From positions 47,068,362-47,132,361 of the forward strand of contig CM047425.1 of NCBI GenBank assembly GCA_026168455.1: a stretch of 64,000 bases of DNA, written 5' to 3'. Shown piece by piece: positions 40,566-52,250 of this stretch. The notes under the pieces are model-generated. The model did no database searches, was not told the origin of the DNA, and saw nothing but the letters and a program-made list of their open reading frames with translations. Every line of letters begins with the position of its first letter. The first letter of the stretch is position 1. A program made the translations under genes and the position numbers. Origin of the DNA: Theocolax elegans (lineage: Eukaryota > Arthropoda > Insecta > Hymenoptera > Cerocephalidae).

Positions 40566-41904
40566 AGTCATATTATATTAAGTAAATCAACATCAATAGT
40601 CGAATCATCAAGCAACATTTTTAATTTAAGAGTGTTTGTATTATTTATTATCTGTTTCCGTTATATTGAAAACAATAAGATTTCTGTTCCTTTTATTACA
40701 TTTGGCTAATTATAAAATCTCTTTTTGTATGTCTAATGAAATATTATCGAATTTTTCATATAATTTGTCGACATGTAGATTAACTTCATCGATTCTTATT
40801 TTATTTAAGCCTACGCAGTTGACAGAACAAACAATCAACATGTAATATTTCTTGAAAGTCAAAACTCAGTCATAAAGTAAAATTTAAAAAAATTTTGTAT
40901 TTATGTTTTGTGATGAAATATTAATGACTTCAAAATATGCTTAAAAGTTATAGATATATTTTTTAACGATATAGGTCATGACGAACCATTTTAGGCAAAC
41001 TATTTTAATAGCTCGTTACGGAAAAGGAACTAAAATCTTAAAACATGTGTCCGAAGTAGTAGTTTGTGGATATTATTAAAAAAACTTGCTTTATATTATA
41101 ATTTAAAATTAATTAACCCAAATAGTACGTTTAAGACGTGTTAAATAAATGTTGTAGAAAACAATAACATGTTAAAATTTGAAACAGATAATAATATAAT
41201 AAAACTTCCTGCATAATATATCGACGCCTCGTAAGAAGAAAAACACAACTCAGATTTTATAATGTTATTTGAAATGGGAAAATCTGAGCTGTACTTTTCT
41301 TCAGGCGTCAATATCATCTGTAATAGTTAAATAGATGAAATTTTTGGATATAAAATAAGTAAAAATGATTTATATACTTTTACTTATTTATTTACTTATT
41401 TATTCATTTCATAGTTACATATCATAACATTTGAAAAGCCGATACAGAGAAATATAATATTACATAATAACCTACTATAACGCCTCAAATCCTGCAGAGG
41501 AAGAAAGTGAAATTTCCTGTGTGCAGGTCTGGATAACAGAAATTAATCTTAAACATAAAGTAAAATATTGGTTAGTTTTGCTGAGAATGCCTTAGCATAA
41601 ACCTCCAATATAAACCACTCCAGCATAAATCATTCAATATAAAAAATAAAAAGAAAACAAAAAATATATTTATTATATTTATACAAAATGCATGTTGGAC
41701 TTCCATACTTGCATCCTGCCATCTAGCATATACAATACTCATACTAAATATCGATTACGGGAGTAATTTTTCTCACAACGTTCGAACTATGTTTACATAA
41801 AATTTAAAACTCTTATACAAATGATATAATCCTTATAAAACAATCAATGATGATATTTTTAGTTCAAAATAGTTTTACTAATATTAACTGTAATAATTTT
41901 AAAT
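40566..41904. other. A+T-rich unassigned region
   Basis: No gene recognised. It includes one short hairpin element (41223-41309). Confidence 0.6.
41223..41309. repeat. Short imperfect hairpin element, 87 bp
   Basis: GACGCCTCGTAAGAAGAAAA...CTCAGATTTT pairs with AAAATCTGAG...TTTTCTTCAGGCGTC. Probably a small MITE; no firm target duplication. Confidence 0.6.
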
Positions 41905-41908
41905 ATAT

Positions 41909-43185
41909 TGTGACGGGCCTGACTATATGTAGACATATAGTCAGTAACCAGTCGCATTGAACAACGGCTCAGGCGGTAGAGCGTTAGCGTTCGGTCCAAG
42001 AGATCGAGGTTCAAATTCAACTTTCGGTAGTTTTTTTTTAATTATTTAAATTAATTTATTTAAATAATTAAATAACCAAAATTGATACAATTTATAATTT
42101 TATTGAAATTTTTATGTTTTTTGCTACTTTTGCCAAAAATATGGAGTCAATATGTTAAGAAATAGTTAAGTAATAATTTATAAGGTTTATTAAAATATAT
42201 AATGTTTATAGTTAAATTTTACATTACATTTAAAATATATACAAAAGGATTAAATAATAAAACAAATTATAGATATTAAAACTATTAAGTAAAAGGAGAC
42301 AATGACATAATTAATTCAGAGTAAATAAATTCTATTAAGCCAAAGGCAAGAGAGTATAAAGGATTGTTATAAATAATATTATTATAATTGTAATAATCTA
42401 ATAAATGTAAAATAGAATATAAGAAAAGACATTTTAATAAATTTAGCTAAAGAACCAAAGCAGAAATATACAGACTAAGGTAGACGACCTCAAGAAAAAC
42501 ACAAACATATGATCACCTACGTATATATGAGAAGGAAGGAGAAAGGGTAACCAAGTTACAAGGATCCAGGTGGAAAAGTGGAAAAAGTGGGAAGTCAATC
42601 CCTTCTACCTCACTAATCGTATATAATGAGATGTATCGCTGCCGAAGGCAGCATTCGCCTAGAGTTCGCGGGCGACCTAACAGGTCGGACCGCGTTTGTT
42701 TGTTACAATATATTTTATAATTTAAATGTCTCTAGCGATTTGCTCATTTTACCCGACCAAATACCACATAACCGTGTCCTAAAAGGAAGCTAACTTTGGA
42801 TGATATAAAATCATTTGTTTGATTCAATGTCTTCCCAAAGTTCTTCCACTTTCCATAACTAAATAAATAACTTGGATGATATGGAATTATTGGATTAATT
42901 TCAATTCTTCCCAAGTTATCTCACATTCCTAAAACCCATAATATAAAGTAAAATTGGATAATCTGGAATTATTTGATTAATTCCATGTTTACCCAAAACT
43001 TTATAATAGTTAATTCATTATTCTAATTTATCAAATTTATTAAACTTGGAGGTTAAACTGGGATGAGAAAGAATTATTTGTTTAATTCTTTAGCTACCCC
43101 AGATTCCTCCACCTAATACATTTATTTCGGGTTAGGCAAAAAATAAGTGTATTTTTGTGTTTCGAGTTGATATAGGCCCGTTACA
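41909..43185. mobile_element. Second solo-LTR-like element, 1,277 bp
   Basis: Begins TGTGACGGGCCTGAC and ends TATAGGCCCGTTACA, flanked by ATAT (41905-41908, 43186-43189). The TGTGACG start and 4-bp duplication match the LTR at 35631, although the sequences otherwise differ. No retroelement genes inside. Contains a tRNA-like stretch and near 42520-42720 a G+C-richer segment. A non-autonomous TIR element cannot be excluded, because the ends are also inverted repeats. Confidence 0.65.
41964..42039 (+). other. Degenerate tRNA-like segment followed by T-run
   Basis: CGGCTCAGGCGGTAGAGCG resembles a D-arm/box A and GAGGTTCAAATTC a box B, followed by nine T residues. The T arm and acceptor do not pair well, so I call it a tRNA-derived (SINE-like) relic and not a tRNA gene. 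Confidence 0.55.
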
Positions 43186-43584
43186 ATATTATATTCTATT
43201 AGAATTTCCGGTTGTGATCGGAACGAAGTAGTACGTGGAAAAAAGTGCTTAGGCAAGATAACAGTTTTTAATGGGTTAGAAACCCGATAAAAAGTTTGGA
43301 ATGTTAAAAAAGGTTATAAAGTGGTCGAGGAAGCGCGATGAGTGTTAGCCGCAAAAAATCGAAAAATAAATAGAGAAAAAAGCGATTTAAAAGTAACGTC
43401 AGTCAGAGGTTAGAAAGCAATAGCGGACGTGCTGAACGACAATAGAGAGTAAGGAAAAAGGTAGGCGAAACGATGGAAGCCGAGTGAAGGATAATGAAGG
43501 AATAAGACCAGAAGCAAAAATAATGAATCAATTCATTCTGAAAAATAATGAATCACAAGAAGCGGCAATCGACATAGCACAAAA

Positions 43585-44723
43585 ATGAAGAGATCACCGA
43601 ACAGGATTTTGCAGTCGGTAAGGAAGAATAGTGTGGATACCGACAGAGAAAATAAGGAAAAAGCAGAGAACAAAAAAGCAGGAGACGAAGTAGAAGTAAA
43701 GGAAAACGATACCAGGAGCGAGATAGAGAGAGGAGGGGAGACAAAAGGTAATCGGAAGAAAGAAACCGATCCAAAAAACACGGAGGACGACGAGAAAATG
43801 ACGGGTTTAATCGAGAGAGAAACCGACAGAGAAGGAGAGGGGACAACGGCAACGAAAGATACAGAAACGACAATGACAGAAGGAAAGGAAATCGCAGCAG
43901 AAAGACAAATAAATAAATCAACAACAATGACGCGCGCAAGACGGTGAAATAGAAACGAGCCTAAACGAGGCGATGCGGAAGAAGACAGAAGTAGACGATA
44001 CGGCGGAAAGTGTAAGGGAATCGGGTAATGTAAGTAGGGTAACGAGCGTAACAGATTTAGATAGAGAAATATTAAGAAGTATCGAACTAAAAGTACTGCA
44101 ACTTGAAATGTAAGTTAGTAAGTATAAAGCGGACAATAATGATATAAAGAAAATAATGGTAAATATAGTCGATAGATTAGAAAATATAGAACAAAAAAAT
44201 AGGAACGCGAAGGAAATATAAGAGGAAAATAGAAAGGAAAATAAAAAGTAAAATAAAAAGTGAAATAGATTATTAAAAAAAAATAGAATGGGATAAGAAA
44301 AAGTGAGATCTCGAAAATACGATGGGGGAAATAGCAAGACTAATTGAAAAAATAAAAGCAACGATAGATAAAATAAAAAATAAGGAGAATAAGGTTAATT
44401 TTGACCGAATTAGAAAGAGAATTTAGAATAATAACAGGGACACGGAGACAAATAGAAACGTTGAAAAAACGGATAGGGAAATATTATATGAGGCGAGAAT
44501 GAAGGAAGATAAAAACTACAAAGGGAGGGATTTAACTTCGGCGAGATATGGCACAAACATATGGCCAGATGCGTTATCCGAACATGAGGTAGAAATGAAA
44601 GAGACGGTACAAAAAAATATATTCATGAGGGGAGTTAGAACAGCAGGTAGAGGAATAAAGGAAGAGGTTAAGGAACTTTTTAGAAAAAAAGCTAAAAAAG
44701 TTGACATATATAAGAAAAATTAA
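43585..44723 (+). pseudogene. Element F ORF1-like region, highly charged
   Basis: The first part (43585-43947) encodes a Lys/Glu/Asp/Thr-rich low-complexity chain starting MKRSPNRILQSVRKN. The second (44499-44723) reads KGRDLTSARYGTNIWPDALSEH...ELFRKKAKKVDIYKKN. Between them the frame is lost through stops. I see no zinc finger. Its place upstream of the endonuclease makes it the ORF1 by position; no motif proves that. Its coding strand is very A/G-rich, like the rest of element F. Confidence 0.5.
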
Positions 44724-44939
44724 ACCAATACCAGGAGTCTGCTGCGAGAAATAAAATCGTGGGAAAATAAAATAGAAATAATGAAGACAAATAAGCTCTG
44801 AAAGGATTGCGAGTCTGAATAGATGATGATTACACCGGTTAGAAAAGGTAGAGAGGGAAGAAAGAGAAAAACGGCTAGAGGTTAAATTAGGATACCAAAA
44901 AATAAACGTAAACGGAAAATGGTATAAATGGGACGAAAG

Positions 44940-46800
44940 AGAAGGAAGGCTACTGCAGGAGAAGGAAAGAGATAGTAATTAAAATTTTTACAAACGTTAG
45001 GGGGAAGGGTAAGGAAGTAAAGCAAGAAATTCTGGCGTGAAAAATTGCGGGTATTAAGAAGATAAGTGAAGTAAAGGAATTTGTAGGAAAATTTGAAATT
45101 GTTGCTCTGCAAGAAATGTGTCTCAACACATTATCGTAGAACCAGCATACATTTCTTAGCTTTACTTTGAGTTCTGTTTTGATATATTTAAAAGAGTGAA
45201 TTTCAGACCAAACCTACATTTCCTAATATTTTTAGATATGTCCTTTCGACCTCCGGGGTCAAAAATCGATTTTGACGAATTAGCAAAAAGTTACGACGGG
45301 TTTTAAATAAAAAAGTACCAAAATTTTTATAAAAATTTTTTTTTGTTAATTTTTTTTAAGGCAATGCAACATTAAAATATTTTGCAAATTATGAACAAAT
45401 GTGCACAAAATACTTGAGCTTCCGAAAGGGATTTTATTTCATTAAATATAATGCTTTTAGAATGGCGGAAATGAGCAAATATTGGAGATATTTTAAGCCA
45501 CGTATTTGATACTTCAAGGTTTTTGGGTTCGCTGATTACGAATTTACAGTCAAAAATTCATTATCTTTTTGCAAACTGGCGGATTGAAGATGGCGGTTAA
45601 TAATTTTTGTCATTTCTTGTCGTATGCCAATAAAAATCGGTAAAAGGAGTTTATGTGGTGGCCGATTACGGATTCACAATAAGTAATTCATTATCTTTTT
45701 CCAACATGGCGGGTTCAAGATAGCGACTAATGGTTTTTGATAATAATAATGATCATAAATAATGATAATAAAAATGTGTATAAAGGGGTTTTTGTACTTA
45801 CTGATTATGAATTTTTTGTTAGTTTCTACATTGTGAAAATATATAATGAATTTCCGATTGTGAATCAGTAATCAGCGACCCCAAAAACTCTTTTTACCCA
45901 TTTTTATTGTCATACGACAAATAAATGACAAAAATCATTAGCCGTCTTCTTTAATCCGCCAGTTTGTAAAAATATAACGAATTTTTTATTGTAATCAGCG
46001 ACCCCAAAAACCTTGAAGTATCAAATACGTGGCATAAAATATCTCCAATATTTGCTCATATACGCCATTCTAAAAGCGTTATATTAATGAAAAAAAGAAG
46101 GCTCGAGAATTTGTGCACGTTTGTTCATAATTTGCACAAGATTTTAGTCCTGCATTGCCTCCAAAAAAATTATCAAAAAAATTTTTTATAAAGATTTTGG
46201 TACTTTTTTATTTAAAACCCATCGTAACTTTTTGCTGATTCGTCAAAATCGATTCTTGCCCCGGAAAAGGCACATCGAAAAAACTAGAAAACATGGGTTT
46301 CAGACGGATATCACTCTTCTAAATATATCAAAACAGAGCTCAAAGTAGGGCTAAGAAATGTATACTGGTTCGACATTAATCGGTTAAAAAAGAGAAAGAA
46401 AATAAATGGCTCAAGAGATGAGACAGAAATTTTACATGGAAAAATGAAGTAGCCATTAGAATTAACAAAATGGGAAGAGCAGAAGGGACAGTGCTAATAA
46501 GAATAAAGAGAAACCTAAAATTCAAAAGAATAAATGTTTCGGACTATGGAATAATTGTAGAGAAACAAATGTAGAAAGAGAAAAATTAATAAAATTCTTT
46601 GAGCAAAATGGATGTAGAATAAAAAATGGGGCAAGAAAAGGAGATTGGGAGAGAAAACACACATTCGTAGGAGACGAAGGAAACTCTGTGATAGACATAG
46701 TGATAGCAATAGAGTACAATAACTTTAGTGTAAATGAGATGGAAGTATTACCGAGAAATGAATCGAACCACCTATCAATAGTCATTAAATTTAAAAAAAA
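44940..46800 (+). pseudogene. Element F endonuclease domain, interrupted
   Basis: Before the foldback: KWYKWDEREGRL, then a stop-broken stretch and KFEIVALQEMC, with the ALQE block corresponding to the catalytic Glu of AP endonucleases. After the foldback: GTVLIRIKRNLKFKRINVSD, FFEQNGCRIKNGARKGDW, SVIDIVIA and NESNHLSIVI, which matches the final (D/N)H block. Stops at several points. Removing 45137-46372 and one duplication brings the parts together. Confidence 0.65.
45137..46372. mobile_element. Mutator-like foldback MITE, 1,236 bp
   Basis: Ends GAACCAGCATACATTTCTTAGC and, inverted, GAACCAGTATACATTTCTTAGC. Flanks are ACATTATCG (45128-45136) and ACATTAATCG (46373-46382), a 9-10 bp duplication. 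The arms are several hundred bp long and partly re-folded (the GATTACGAATT and TTTTTGGG blocks recur). No transposase. Long arms and a 9-bp-type duplication suggest the Mutator group. Confidence 0.75.
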
Positions 46801-47139
46801 TAAGGAGGGAAATAGAAAATTTTAATGGGGTAAAAAAAGAAATACAAAATAAAAAAATAGTATGGCCGAAAAACGGAAAGAAATAGTCAAAGAGGGAAAG
46901 AACCATCAAATTAGATGGGAAAATTTAAGTAAAGTAATTTGGGACACGGGTAGGGAAATTGAAATAGTAAAAAAGAAGCGGTAACGAAATTTAAGCAGAA
47001 AACGAAAATCAGAGAACAGAAAAAAATAACATACACAGCTCTTAAAAATGGATTGATTCAAAAGACAAAAAGGACAAAGAAAATTTAAGACAAAAAGGAT
47101 ACAATTAAAAATAATAATTAAGGAAATAGTAATAGTAGA

Positions 47140-48905
47140 ATGCCCTAAATAACTACCAATGAACTGACCAGGGAAATTGGCGGAAATATTAAACAAAGTA
47201 TTGGATAAAGGGGAGTCAATAAATAGGTGGAAAACGGCAAGAATTTATTTAATATGCCAAGGAGGGGATAAAAATATAACTACTAACTACAGGGGAGTTT
47301 CGCTACTGGACATAGCGTACAAATTACTAACAAATATAATGGCAAATAGACTGAGAAACTGGCTAGAGGAAAAAGGTAGAAAGAAAATCAGGAGGGATTC
47401 AGGGAAAATAGAAGCACAACGGATCATATATTTACACTCAATAGTATAATAAATAATAAGATTGAGGGGACCGACACGGTGGCGGAGTGGCAGAAACGCA
47501 CCTCGGCCGGTCATAAAAGTTAAGCAGCGCCGAGCGCGGTTACTAGTTGCATGGGTGACCGTTTTTCGAACATAGCTTGAATGATCGGTTAGGTGTTTTA
47601 TCACATTCCACAACATGAGCGGGAGGTGTGAGGCTTTCGGTTTCGGTGTTAAAGTCTACGCAATGTGACCTTGCCACCCAAACAGAATTGTTCTCGAATA
47701 CACCGCCCTTCTCGGAGGTTTTCCTAAATGGCATTTATCTCAACGGGTTTGGCCACAGGTTTTCCCTCTCTCCAGGGGCATAACCCCGGGCGAATGCGAG
47801 AAGGTGGGGTAAAGAGGGGGTAAAATTGGAAATGGAATAAAGGTGTAGGGGATACGTAAAAACCTGTAAAAAGGTGTACGTGGAAACTACCAAAATTTAA
47901 TTTTAATAAGATTGAGGGAACTTAGGGGAAATTATATACATGCTTCATAGATTTTAAAACAGCCTTCGATTCGGTAGATAGGGATATATTGTTTAGGAAC
48001 TTGGAAGATATAGGAATAGAAGGGAAATTTGAAAGCTAATTAAGGTAATTTATAAACAAAACAAATAATGAAATAATTACAACAAATGAGTTTCAAGAAA
48101 ATTTAGAACAGAAGGGGGGTGAAGCAAGGATGCCCGTTAAGCCCAACCTTATTTAACATCTTCATAGACGATATGGAAAAGAAGTGGGTGAAGAAACATG
48201 AGGGAAGGTGGGGACAATGATAGGTAAAGATAAAATATTTTGTTTGAAATTCGCAGACGATGTAGTAATTATGTCATATAGTAAAGAGAGCTTGGCGAGC
48301 ATCTTCAAGGACTTAGAAAAATATAGTGATACAAATAAGATAGAAGTAAATACCTCGAAAACAAAAATAATGATATTAAAGAAAGGTGGAGAGGGAAAAA
48401 ATGGATTTTTAAGGGCCAAGAAATAGAAATATGCAAAGAATATAAATATTTATGTTTTTGGTTAACGAAAAACATAACATCGGCACATATATGCATATAT
48501 ATATAGAATGGAGGCAGGCAGGAGTAGAGTAGAGATAGGAACGAGGAAAGAGCTTTTGATTATATAGTAAAAATTAAAGAAATGGGGAAAAAGGCTCCCA
48601 AAAATTTGCCTTAGGGAAGAAATAAGGGGAATAGAAAATGGAAACGCATCAATATGGGGTAAAAAAGTGGAAGAAGCCTTTAAGGAGATAGTAGATGGAA
48701 TAAGTTTAAAAAAGGCACTAGAAAACGCGAATAAAAAAAATGATATTAAAAATTGCGAAAGCAGTTTATGTAAATTAGAGCAGCAAATTGTAAAACACAG
48801 TTGGAAATGTAAAATAGCAAGGGAAAAAATAAAGTTTTTACACAGTACGAAAAACAAAGCAGGGTGGTTTAATATCGGTCTCCCCGAACGAAATACTTTA
48901 CTTTA
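47140..48905 (+). pseudogene. Element F reverse transcriptase, decayed and interrupted
   Basis: 47165-47449 encodes NKVLDKGESINRWKTARIYLI then NYRGVSLLDIAYKLLTNIMANRLRNWLEEK (RT motifs 1-2; given here in two parts of the same chain). After the SINE, MPVKPN and the catalytic FADDVVIM near 48251-48275 follow, then VNTSKTKIMILKKG. A C-terminal piece (48667-48905) reads LKKALENANKKNDIKNCE. Multiple stops (for example 47957, 48425). The SINE entered at about 47468, between motif 2 and the core. Confidence 0.72.
47469..47903 (+). mobile_element. 5S-rRNA-derived SINE, copy 2, with 15-bp target duplication
   Basis: Starts GACCGACACGGTGGCGGAGTG. The 5S-like part runs CACCTCGGCCGGTC...AAGTTAAGCAGCGCCGAGCGCGG...TGCATGGGTGACCG, i.e. 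5S rRNA around its internal control region. The 3' body is shared with copy 1 at 32590-33009. Perfect duplication TAATAAGATTGAGGG at 47454-47468 and 47904-47918. It interrupts the RT of element F. Confidence 0.93.
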
Positions 48906-49001
48906 GAATAAAGCAGGTCTATTGTACTCTTTGTCCACTATGGCTGGTGGAATTTCCCAGAGCACAGTCTTTTTAAAAAAAACTAAAGGCGTTTCGTTTT
49001 C

Positions 49002-49279
49002 GATCTCCAGCTTCGACTCCTCAGTAAGGTACTGGATAATACGTCTAATACGTGTCACTTTGGCTGGTGGTTTTTCCCACCACCAGATGGAGACGACTAT
49101 CTCTCTACACTCGTTGGAGAGATAGTCGTCTCTTTTCTATATATATATATATATATATATATATGGGCTATATATATATATATAGCCGCAGAACATCTTG
49201 CTGGCGTCGTGGTTTATCTTGCGACAGGCGTCTAAGGTAAGATATTCAGTACCTTACTGAGGAGTCCAAGCCGGAGATC
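49002..49279. repeat. Inverted repeat enclosing (TA)n hairpins
   Basis: GATCTCCAGCTTCGACTCCTCAGTAAGGTAC at 49002 is mirrored by GTACCTTACTGAGGAGTCCAAGCCGGAGATC ending at 49279 (given as two arms, each under 35 nt). Inside are a perfect hairpin GAGACGACTATCTCTC/GAGAGATAGTCGTCTC and a (TA)n tract with its own hairpin. It lies 90 bp before the R1-like endonuclease start and may be part of that element's 5' end or a separate insertion. Confidence 0.75.
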
Positions 49280-49368
49280 GAGGACAAGTGCCTTGCACAC
49301 GTCACTGGTTTAGGCGCAAGTGTAGCATTTAAGGCAGCACTGACGACGACGAAGACAAAGACAATAAA

Positions 49369-50612
49369 ATGCTGGTACCTGTTCTCCAATGTAATATGAA
49401 TCGGAGTAGCGTGGCACACGCACTGCTCCCTCAGATTGCGGTGGACGCGAACATCCTCGTCATCAGCGAACAGTACCGGAAATTGACACTGGCAAACTGG
49501 CTCGCTAGCAGCACGAGCACAGCAGCAATATTGGTGCGCGGAGAATGGGTAACACGGATCATCGTGCGCAGATCCTGGGAGGGCTACGTCTGGGCAACGG
49601 TGGGCGATGTCACTTATGTCAGCGTCTACCTTAGCCCGAATTATAGCGCTCCCGAATCCGCAAAGAAGCAGGAGACTCTCGAAGACGCCGTGAGAGATAT
49701 TCCTGGCAACAAAATCGTGGCGGGCGACTTTAACGCGCGATGGTCGAGTGGGGAATGCCTGAGGCGAACAGACGCGGACAACTGCTCTTGGAGATTGCCG
49801 CAAGGCTGGAACTGACAGTAGTAAATGAGGGAAACACGCCGAGGTACAGACGACCCGGTTTCAGTGATTCTGTGCCCGACATGACCCTTGTTTCGGACAG
49901 GATGACACAAAGACAAAGAGGGCATGGAGAGTGATCGAGGACTACACAGCCAGCGATCACCAGTACATCACCTTCGATCTTATGGACGAATCGCGAACGA
50001 GCAGTACTCGGGTAACTCGTCCCCCTCGTGGAGATGTGAAATGGCTAGACTTAGACAAACTCGACAGACAAATAACGTACGGGGACCACTGTCACAGGTA
50101 AAATCTTGTGGAATGACTAATCGCGACAGGGCCGAAGCACTTGTCGGGGAAACAACCTAGTTTCTTCGACAATTGTGTGAAGTCTCGATGCCGCGAAAAC
50201 GTTACGCACGCAATAAACGAGAGACATACATACGGAAGGCCCAACGGGCTCGTGACCGACAAACAGCATTAAATCTCTCCGAAAAATACAGACAGAGTAG
50301 GAGGCGCTTCCGGTACGCCATAAATAACAGCAAAAAAGAGTGCTGACAAAGGCTGATGGACGAGGTGGACTCGGACCCCTGGGGCGCGGGTTACAAGATC
50401 GTGACTTGCCTACTGGGGAAACGGGTTCCGCCGGGAATTAAGGACGCAAAGACAATGGACAAGATTGTCGACGATCTCTTTTCTACTCATCCCAAGAGGA
50501 GGGAGGAAATCGTTGAACGTACAAACAGAGAATGTCCTCTTTTCACGAATGCGGAACTCGCCAGAGCTGCAAACTCGTTAAAACTTAACAAGGCACCGGG
50601 CCCTGAATATGA
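49369..50612 (+). pseudogene. R1-clade-like retrotransposon ORF2: endonuclease and linker, truncated before RT core
   Basis: Begins VPVLQCNMNRSSVAHALLPQ, then NILVISEQYRK (Glu), VSVYLSPNYSAPES, IVAGDFNARW, then in another frame LLLEIAARLELTVVNEGNTP with RRPGFSDSVPDMTLVSDR, and GSDH-like ASDHQYI near 49955. These are the endonuclease blocks of R1-type elements. A linker DEVDSDPWGAGYKIVTCLLG leads to NSLKLNKAPGPEYD, where the RT begins with the KAPGPDG-type motif; the sequence then ends at 50612-50616. At least three frame changes or stops. The catalytic RT and 3' end are absent. Confidence 0.8.
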
Positions 50613-50984
50613 TTAATTAACAAATATAATTTTAAGTGACAAGTTTGTGAAATTCAAATAATGTATTGCTGAATAATACTAATAATAATGTTGATACTTT
50701 TATAGTCATCCTTCAGATTAGTATTATAATTCTTGTAAGTTTAGAGGTAGATTCAGCATAAGTTTGTATTTCGATTGTTTTTTTAACCTAAATTTACAGC
50801 ATAGCGAAAAAGAAATTTTTTAACTACTTTATTATCTACAAAAAATATATAGTTCTTTTCATACAAAATATTGTGTTATTATAGGTTCATATTATTCTGT
50901 CATAACATTAGAAAATAAGTCAAGATTGCAGTAAGTGTCAATATAAATTTTTTTGATTTGATTGTATTTTAACGGGGTATTTCT

Positions 50985-52250
50985 ATGTCACGTAGAAGAG
51001 CAAGAATATCTTTTTCATACGCAGAATATGAAATCGATAAGTCAAATGACAATTGCGATGTCATAGATGGGGTTCCGAATCAAAATAATTCTGGTTCTGC
51101 TGATTCAAGTTCAGATTCAGAAGTCGACCAAAAACTGTCGAAGAACACGTATAAAACAGCATGTAAAAATTACTCTGATCATCATTGTGATTGATGGGGA
51201 AAAATGTTGTTTAGACACTGTTGAAAATAAACTATTTTTGAAAGAATAAGTGAAAAAAATATTCGAACTTCTGAGCCTGTGGAACTGTTTGAAAAAATTT
51301 GTTCTAACGATATGAAAATTTATATTGTCATGCTATTAAAGCAAGTAATGGATTATGTTTGAAATTTGATGATTTAAATACTTTTATCGGTGTAATCATT
51401 CCAAGTCGTATGGAAGAACATCTCTATAACAGTTTATCCACAGAAGGATATTCGTTGAATTTAGATTTATATTGCGGAGAGAATTCGTCGACTGAAGGTA
51501 AGCTAGTAAAATGTTGATTGTGATGAAATTATTAGAACCTTTTCTAAAAACTACAAATTCGAAAAGTATTACACAATGCCATTTGTATTTTGACAATTAC
51601 TTCTCAAGTTTTAACTAATATTGCATTTGAAAAAGTTAGACTTGTGATGCACAGGAACTATTCGAGAAAATAGGGAGAGAGAAAAGAATGCACTTGATAA
51701 GAAATCTCCACGTGGGACGTACGTAGTAAAACATGATAAAGTTAGTGGTATTAATTACACAAGTGTAGTTCATTCAAAGCCAGTCTCAATAGCTGCCACT
51801 GCACTGGTGTAACACCCATTTTGACGTCAAATAACAGCTCTACAACTTATACAAAATTTTAAATAGATTTTCCTTTCGTGTTTCATTTGTATACTAATTT
51901 TATGGGTGGAGCAGATATTCTCGACGGGTATTGTAATAATGGACTACCATGCATTTGTTCGAAAAAATGGACGTGGGTTGATTTTATGAGACTGATACAA
52001 GCTTCTATTACTACTTAAGTCGTTTTATTCAATGCAACTTTAGACGAAGTGAAAAAAGTTGAGACCAAAGAATTCTCACTGTCAATAACAAAATATTTCA
52101 TGGAAAAAGCTAAAATAAAATGAATTGCATATAAAACTACTACTTATAATAACTTGAAACCATGTTCCAAGTGTCCAATAAGAACAAATATATTTTGTCA
52201 CAATTGCATCTTATATTTTTGTAAAAAATGTGTGAAGAACAATCGTTAGA
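50985..52250 (+). pseudogene. piggyBac-like transposase, decayed
   Basis: The N-terminus MSRRRARISFSYAEYEIDK is followed by an acidic Ser/Asp/Glu-rich region, as in piggyBac transposases. Then, across several frames: PVELFEKICSNDM, KASNGLCLKFDDLNTFIGV, CHLYFDNYF (DDD-type Asp block), MGGADILDGY and SKKWTWVDF (a late Asp block), and a Cys-rich end CSKCPIRTNIFCHNCILYFCKKCVKN, i.e. the C-terminal zinc-binding domain typical of the family. Numerous stops. It starts about 370 bp after the R1-like fragment; 50617-50984 shows nothing else. Confidence 0.75.

Larger units (their letters stand above)
43190..48905 (+). mobile_element. Decayed non-LTR retrotransposon F (purine-rich coding strand)
   Basis: In order on the + strand: a charged ORF1-like region (43585-44723), endonuclease pieces (44950-45127 and 46383-46800), RT pieces (47140-47468 and 47919-48470) and a C-terminal piece (48640-48905). 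It is broken by a foldback (45137-46372) and a 5S SINE (47469-47903). Many stops. Clade not assigned; the YRGVSLLDIAYKLL wording is unlike elements A-E. Confidence 0.75.

Noticed and set aside
47475..47575. Genuine 5S rRNA gene
   Set aside because: Only the internal part of 5S is recognisable, it runs into a shared unrelated body, and it has target duplications.
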